A stretch of DNA of 64,000 nt, taken from positions 930,001-994,000 of the forward strand of contig NZ_OZ018776.1 of assembly GCF_963970025.1 (NCBI RefSeq), written 5' to 3'. Position 1 is the first letter of the stretch, and each line of letters starts with the position of its first letter. The notes beneath the pieces were generated by a model. That model was not told the DNA's origin. It saw nothing but the letters and a program-made list of their open reading frames with translations, and made no database searches. The translations under genes and the position numbers were made by a program. The stretch is from Rickettsia helvetica (GTDB taxonomy: Bacteria > Pseudomonadota > Alphaproteobacteria > Rickettsiales > Rickettsiaceae). Positions 59,414-64,000 of the stretch are shown here, piece after piece.

Positions 59414-60320
59414 AGTGAATAAATTAACTATAGCGAATGCAGAATTTGAGCAGGTAATAGCAAAACGTCAGATAAGTAAAATAGAGCAGTTATTTGCTTC
59501 GGTTTTCGGTGATTCTAAAGACGTAATTGCTGTTTTGCGTCTTAGCGGTATTATCGGTAAAGTAAGTAGCGTGCAATCGGGCCTTACGTTAGAATCGTTA
59601 AATGAGCTAATAGAAAAAGCCTTTAAAATAAAGAAACTAAAAGCCTTATGTTTAATTATTAATTCCCCGGGCGGCTCTCCAGTACAATCTGAACTTATCG
59701 CAAAACGTATTCGTGACCTTGCTAAAGAAAATAAAATAAAAATTTATAGTTTTATTGAAGATATGGCGGCTTCAGGCGGATATTGGCTTGCTTGCACTGG
59801 AGACCTAATATATGCTTCTTATAGCTCAGTTATTGGTAGTATCGGAGTAGTATCAAGCGGATTTGGATTCCATGAAGCGATTAATAAACTTGGAATAGAG
59901 CGTAGAGTTTATACGGAAGGAAAAAATAAAGCAATTTTAGATCCTTTTAAACCTATTAATAAAGACGATCTTAAAATTATCAAAGATTTGCAAAAGCAGG
60001 TTTATGAGCATTTCGTTGATTATGTAAAAACAAGAAGAGTAGGGAAGTTAACACAACAAGACGAGATTTTATTTAACGGCGAATTTTGGGCAGGACAAAC
60101 GGCTCTTGATTACGGCTTAATTGACGGTATAGGTGATATGTATAGCATAATGAAGGAAAAATTCGGTGATAATATTAAGTTTCAATATCTATGTGCTAAG
60201 CAGCCTTGGCTTAAAAAGAAACTCGGTATGTCAGGTAAAATATTGGCAGATAATTTTGCTAACTCTTTAATTGATACAGTTGAAAATAAAATTATTAACG
60301 ATAAATTTGATATAAAATAA
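59394..60320 (+). CDS. sppA: S49-family signal peptide peptidase (SppA/SohB-like)
   Basis: 308 residues. Serine S127 in IEDMAASGGYWLAC and general base K179 in YTEGKNKAILDPF, 52 residues apart as in Bacillus SppA. The motifs INSPGGSPVQSELI and SVIGSIGVVSSGFGF match the family. It has no clear N-terminal membrane helix, unlike E. coli SppA, so it may be peripheral. The start overlaps the TlpA-like gene, and dut starts 1 base after its stop: a three-gene operon. Confidence 0.92.
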   Translation: MSKIMNEVNKLTIANAEFEQVIAKRQISKIEQLFASVFGDSKDVIAVLRLSGIIGKVSSVQSGLTLESLNELIEKAFKIKKLKALCLIINSPGGSPVQSELIAKRIRDLAKENKIKIYSFIEDMAASGGYWLACTGDLIYASYSSVIGSIGVVSSGFGFHEAINKLGIERRVYTEGKNKAILDPFKPINKDDLKIIKDLQKQVYEHFVDYVKTRRVGKLTQQDEILFNGEFWAGQTALDYGLIDGIGDMYSIMKEKFGDNIKFQYLCAKQPWLKKKLGMSGKILADNFANSLIDTVENKIINDKFDIK

Positions 60321-60321
60321 T

Positions 60322-60768
60322 ATGACTATAACACAAGTTAAAATTAAGAAATTAGAAAATTTTTCAGGCAGTTTGCCGGAATATGCTACAGAGCATAGTA
60401 CGGGAATGGATTTAATAGCCGCAAACGACCAGCCTATAACAATAAAAGCCGGCGAAATACAGCTAATTCCAACGGGTATTGCTATAGCACTACCGGATTT
60501 GTTTGAAGCACAGATAAGACCTCGTTCGGGTCTTGCCGTTAAACACGGTATTACCGTTGCTAATTCGCCTGGTACTATTGATGCAGATTATCGAGGTGAA
60601 ATAAAGGTGATTCTTATTAATCTCGGTAAAGAAGATTTCGTTATAGAAAAAGGCATGAGAATTGCACAGATGATAATATCCAAGTACGAACGTATATTAT
60701 GGAAAGAAAGTAGTGTGCTTGAGGAAACAGTGCGTGGTAGCGGTGGCTTCGGCTCTACAGGTGCTTAA
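60322..60768 (+). CDS. dut: dUTP diphosphatase
   Basis: Trimeric dUTPase that keeps uracil out of DNA and provides dUMP. 148 residues. The five family motifs are present: HSTGMDLIAAN, RPRSGLAVKHG (as IRPRSGLAVKHGI), NSPGTIDADYRGEIKVIL, RIAQMIISK and the C-terminal GSGGFGSTGA arm. Complete. Confidence 0.96.
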   Translation: MTITQVKIKKLENFSGSLPEYATEHSTGMDLIAANDQPITIKAGEIQLIPTGIAIALPDLFEAQIRPRSGLAVKHGITVANSPGTIDADYRGEIKVILINLGKEDFVIEKGMRIAQMIISKYERILWKESSVLEETVRGSGGFGSTGA

Positions 60769-60781
60769 GGATTCTAAAAAT

Positions 60782-60880
60782 GTCATTGCGAGGAGAGAGG
60801 CAAAGCCTTGACGCGGCAATCTCATGAAACAGTACAAAATTCCTGAGATTGCCATGCTCCTTTTAGTCGCTCGCAATGAC
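60782..60880. repeat. Family A palindromic element between dut and slt
   Basis: GTCATTGCGAGGAG to CTCGCAATGAC, short centre, followed by the TATCCACGCAACAA linker. Confidence 0.86.
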
Positions 60881-60904
60881 GATTAGGTATCCACGCAACA
60901 AATC

Positions 60905-62875
60905 ATGAAACTTATGAAAATCACAATAAAATTATTAATTGCTATATTCTTATTATTAGCTTTAAAAGTAAATGCTAATTCTGATCCTGTAGATAATATT
61001 AAGCAGATTTTTACCTATATTGATAAAAAAAACTGGTCACAGGCTGAAGATTTAGCTTGTGAGGTAAATAATAAAGCTTTAATAAAAATCGTACTTTCTC
61101 AGAAATATTTAGATAATAAGTATTTAGATAATAGTTTTGAGCAAGTAATAAGGTTTTTACGCAATAATCCGGATTGGCCTCAAAATAAATTACTCGAAGA
61201 AAGAGCCGAAGAATATCTAAATAATAATACAAATAAAAAAGTAATTTTTGATTGGTTTAGTAAACATCCCCCTCTTACCGGTAAAGGTTATAAATTTTAT
61301 GCGGCAGCTGCAAGTAGTTTAATCAAAGATCAGAAAATATTACTACCTGTTATTAAAGAGGCTTGGGTATATGCTAATTTTACTCCTGAAGAAGAAAATG
61401 CATATTACAATAAGTGGCATAAATATTTAACGACAAATGATCATTTAGAGCGAATAGAAGAGCATTTATGGAAAAATGATATTAGGTCTGCTGAGCAATC
61501 GCTAAAATATGTAGATCAAGGCTATCATAATTCTTTTAAAGCACAAATTGCGATTATCAATAAATCGCCAAATGCTGAAAAACTTTTTAGAACTATACCT
61601 GAAAAATATTATACTTCCGGTTTATTATATCGTTATTTAGATTCTAAAAAAACGCAAAAACCGACGAGTGGAGATATTGCTTTATTTAAGAAGGCTAAAA
61701 ATAACCGTAAACATTTTGCTAAATGGTGTCGTATTCAACATTATTATGCTCGTGAATTCATCGATTACAAAGATTTTGCCAACAGTTATAGAATGGCAAC
61801 GATGCCCTTTGCTACTTGCCCTGAAACTATAAGGGAGCAGGAGTGGCTTGCAGGTTGGCTTTCTTTAAGCTTTTTAAAGAAGCCTGATCAAGCATTAGTA
61901 CATTTTAATAAGTTTATCAAGGTAGTTAAAACTCCGATTAGTTTGGCACGTGGGTTTTATTGGTTAGGCCGCAGCTATGAAGCAAAAGGCGATAAGCAAA
62001 CGGCTAGAAAATTTTACGAGCAAGCAGCCAAATATTCTTTTACCTTTTATGGGCAGGTAGCAAATATTGAATTAAATAGGACAAAGTTAGTTTTGCCTCT
62101 TATTCCCGTAATAACTTCTGAAGAAAGGAAAACTATAGAAAATAAAGAGATTATTAAAGCAATAAGGTTACTGGTTAAATATAATAAAAACCACTTAGCC
62201 ATGATATATTCCAAAGAAGCTATTAAAAATACTAAAAGCCTTGCAGAAATTCAAATAATTGTGAATATTATTAAAGGATGTAATAATACCCATTATATGG
62301 TTGATGTAGCAAAGATTGCCGCTCAAAATAATGCTTTTATTCCAGATTGTGCTTTTCCAACGCCTTATAATCTAGCAGGTTTGCCTATTTCATCCCATTT
62401 AACTTACGGAATAATGAGGCAAGAGTCAGTCTTTGACCATAAGGCAGTGAGTTATGCAAACGCCATGGGGCTGATGCAGCTTATTAAAGATACTGCTTGT
62501 GATACCGCAAAATCTATAAATATGAAATGTAATGTAGCAGATTTAACTAGGAATCCGGTATATAATATTAAGCTTGGTTCGCATTATTTCAAAAAACTAT
62601 TAGATGATCATAAGGGATCCTATATTCTATCTATCGCTTCTTATAATGCTGGAAGTCATAAGGTAGTAAAATGGATCGATAGATTCGGTGATCCAAGGGA
62701 TATAAAAGATACAAGAAAAATTATTGACTGGATTGAGTTAATACCGTATTCTCAAACTAGAGATTATGTTCAACGGGTACTTGAAAATATTCAAATTTAC
62801 CGAACAATCTTGAATAAGAATAATAATTTATATTTTAAACGTGACTTACATGCTTGCGATATATCAAAAAGTTAA
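60905..62875 (+). CDS. slt: Soluble lytic murein transglycosylase (Slt70-like)
   Basis: 656 residues. Signal peptide MKLMKITIKLLIAIFLLLAL. A long alpha-superhelical U-domain (to about residue 480) is followed by the SLT catalytic domain: glutamate E507 in YGIMRQESVFDHKAVSYANA, MGLMQLIKDTA, NIKLGSHYFKKLL and LSIASYNAGSHKVVKWIDRF. It cleaves glycan strands in the periplasm to 1,6-anhydro products, which an AmpG-type permease as at 50520 would take up. Complete; no other gene in the operon. Confidence 0.94.
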   Translation: MKLMKITIKLLIAIFLLLALKVNANSDPVDNIKQIFTYIDKKNWSQAEDLACEVNNKALIKIVLSQKYLDNKYLDNSFEQVIRFLRNNPDWPQNKLLEERAEEYLNNNTNKKVIFDWFSKHPPLTGKGYKFYAAAASSLIKDQKILLPVIKEAWVYANFTPEEENAYYNKWHKYLTTNDHLERIEEHLWKNDIRSAEQSLKYVDQGYHNSFKAQIAIINKSPNAEKLFRTIPEKYYTSGLLYRYLDSKKTQKPTSGDIALFKKAKNNRKHFAKWCRIQHYYAREFIDYKDFANSYRMATMPFATCPETIREQEWLAGWLSLSFLKKPDQALVHFNKFIKVVKTPISLARGFYWLGRSYEAKGDKQTARKFYEQAAKYSFTFYGQVANIELNRTKLVLPLIPVITSEERKTIENKEIIKAIRLLVKYNKNHLAMIYSKEAIKNTKSLAEIQIIVNIIKGCNNTHYMVDVAKIAAQNNAFIPDCAFPTPYNLAGLPISSHLTYGIMRQESVFDHKAVSYANAMGLMQLIKDTACDTAKSINMKCNVADLTRNPVYNIKLGSHYFKKLLDDHKGSYILSIASYNAGSHKVVKWIDRFGDPRDIKDTRKIIDWIELIPYSQTRDYVQRVLENIQIYRTILNKNNNLYFKRDLHACDISKS

Positions 62876-62888
62876 TTTTATTAATACT

Positions 62889-62916
62889 TTGACATATGGT
62901 AATATATAAGTATGAT
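62889..62916 (+). promoter_or_regulatory. Near-consensus sigma-70 promoter
   Basis: TTGACA at 62889-62894 and TATGAT at 62911-62916 with a 16-base spacer, about 37 bases upstream of a strong GGAGGAG ribosome site and the ATG at 62953. Unusually close to consensus for this window. Confidence 0.65.
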
Positions 62917-62952
62917 ACGGGAACTAAAAAAACATAAATTAAGGAGGAGATT

Positions 62953-63984
62953 ATGAAAAAACATATAGAGCAATACCTTAAAAAGCAACGTAATGATATA
63001 GATACTCAAGTAAAGAAATATAAACAAGAACTTGATGCAATTGGCATTAAATATGACCATAAATCTGCACATGTTGAAGTTCCAAATCATGCTATTGGCG
63101 GGTTTGAATATTTTAAATGGGATTGGATGACAAGCACTACGGGTAGTCATTCGGAAATAGTACCAATATTTAAGGATATAGTAAGAACTTTAAAAGAAGC
63201 TAAAAGTAACCCAGCCCAGTATGAAAACTTAGTATCTAACTTGGATGCTAGTACTAAAAATGCACTTGATGCTACTATTAAGAGTAATAATATTACTGTA
63301 CCGATACAAGACACTAATAAGTTAATAGCGGAAATATTAACAGGAATGCAAATATGGTTAGATACAAAAAGTCATATTCCTCTAGAACTTAAGCAAAAAT
63401 TCTTAGAGTTAGGTTCTAATAATTTAGAAGAGTTTATAGAAAGTGCTTCTAATAAATTTAACAATAAATGGATCGTTAAAGAATTTATTAATAATGCTTT
63501 TATACCACCTAGAGAGGAAAGTAACAAATATCTAGCTGATAGTGGTTGTGATTTAGCTGAACAGCTATGGACTAAAATAGAAAACCTTAGAATGAGCGAA
63601 AATTCAACTGATGCATCTGAAGATGATGAAATATCAGATGCTTCGGCGAATAAACTTGGAGATAAAGTAACGCTTACTAATGGTGCTAAATTTGAAGTTA
63701 AGTCTATTCTGAAATGTCTATCTGATAAAGGTTTTATGGATATGATTTTAAAAGAAGTGCCATATAATACTCGTGAACCGCTAGAAAAAGAAATAGCATT
63801 ACAGTTTGTATATAATAATATACAGGAAGGTCGTATCGATAAATCAAGCACTGTTAATATGATTAATTCTTTTGGTAATGCATCAACCTTATTAAGTTGG
63901 TTTGTAGAATATAGCGATCTTAATATTGATGAAATAAAAGCTAAAGAAGTAGAGATTACAGGCGGTGATTCTTATTTAGACTAG
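62953..63984 (+). CDS. Hypothetical protein behind a strong promoter and ribosome site
   Basis: 343 residues starting MKKHIEQYLKKQRNDIDTQV. No signal peptide, no membrane helix, no recognised domain. Mostly helical; a basic N-terminus, a central WKDW-like aromatic patch (FEYFKWDWMTSTTGSHSE), and an acidic low-complexity linker (STDASEDDEISDAS) between two helical regions. The AAGGAGGAG sequence 4 bases before the ATG is the best Shine-Dalgarno in the window and fixes the start. It may be an abundant or secreted protein; function unknown. Confidence 0.75.
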   Translation: MKKHIEQYLKKQRNDIDTQVKKYKQELDAIGIKYDHKSAHVEVPNHAIGGFEYFKWDWMTSTTGSHSEIVPIFKDIVRTLKEAKSNPAQYENLVSNLDASTKNALDATIKSNNITVPIQDTNKLIAEILTGMQIWLDTKSHIPLELKQKFLELGSNNLEEFIESASNKFNNKWIVKEFINNAFIPPREESNKYLADSGCDLAEQLWTKIENLRMSENSTDASEDDEISDASANKLGDKVTLTNGAKFEVKSILKCLSDKGFMDMILKEVPYNTREPLEKEIALQFVYNNIQEGRIDKSSTVNMINSFGNASTLLSWFVEYSDLNIDEIKAKEVEITGGDSYLD

Positions 63985-64000
63985 TTTTTTAATATTGTTC

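Overview
This window is a piece of a Rickettsia chromosome, and the call is firm at genus level. The base composition is AT-rich. The window carries an obligate-intracellular ATP/ADP translocase beside mdh, pyrG and kdsB, a class I lysyl-tRNA synthetase, a short alphaproteobacterial ProRS, four copies of the Rickettsia palindromic element RPE1, and many decaying genes. The abundance of repeats, an IS481-type transposon, ankyrin genes, toxin-antitoxin pairs and prophage debris suggest a repeat-rich spotted-fever, transitional or endosymbiont-type species rather than a typhus-group one. The species is not determined.

Layout. 1-3457 (minus): complex I genes nuoA-B-C-D and the start of nuoE; a palindromic element carrying a small GIY-YIG nuclease gene lies between nuoC and nuoD. 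3600-5312 (minus): a Wzy/WaaL-type membrane protein and a DUF2155 protein. 5495-6899: broken phage terminase. 7085-8101: tRNA-Cys and a XerD-like recombinase. 8184-10350: two paralogous unknown proteins, the second broken. 10812-13787: fabI, lnt and an XRE regulator. 13891-16454: ruins of an amidase and of a complete three-part ABC importer. 16465-17690: an apparently complete IS481-type element with target duplication, inserted at the end of an ankyrin cluster (17683-19407). 19782-25777: dsbB, lysS, a second (dead) GIY-YIG element, an AEC carrier and maeB. 25818-27480: a broken proline-rich gene, a hairpin element and a VapBC-like pair. 27588-34134: an MFS carrier, a 3.2-kb shattered gene, mdh and ankyrin scraps. 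34554-39218: tlc, pyrG, kdsB, tRNA-Lys and tRNA-Ile. 39317-45465: a second toxin-antitoxin pair, a broken Nudix gene, a heme-copper-oxidase-like protein with three in-frame repeat insertions, folE, proS, fic and a small membrane protein. 45470-50271: ruvA and ruvB split by a broken LRR gene, then msbA. 50520-52862: an AmpG-type carrier and a D,D-carboxypeptidase. 53096-57751 (minus): rlpA, a BON lipoprotein, yciB, an FTR1 iron permease with a cupredoxin, a small RPE1-containing protein and an FKBP-like protein. 57897-63984: an intradiol-dioxygenase-fold protein, an lptM-like lipoprotein, a TlpA-like protein, an S49 peptidase, dut, slt and an unknown protein behind a near-consensus promoter.

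Functional themes. Many intact genes serve the envelope (lnt, kdsB, dacF, rlpA, slt, ampG, msbA, lptM, dsbB) or energy and host-metabolite use (nuo, tlc, mdh, maeB). The accessory layer (ankyrin, LRR, terminase, ABC importer, Nudix) is mostly in decay.

The dominant unexplained structure is a superfamily of palindromic elements, labelled A, B and C here. All share one plan: GTCAT, a hairpin arm, ATCCAG, a centre, CTGGAT, a hairpin arm, ATGAC. They sit between genes, inside genes in frame, and inside one another. Two copies, one with A arms and one with B arms, hold a GIY-YIG nuclease ORF at exactly the central position. I propose, as inference only, that this nuclease is or was the mobility or maintenance factor of the family.
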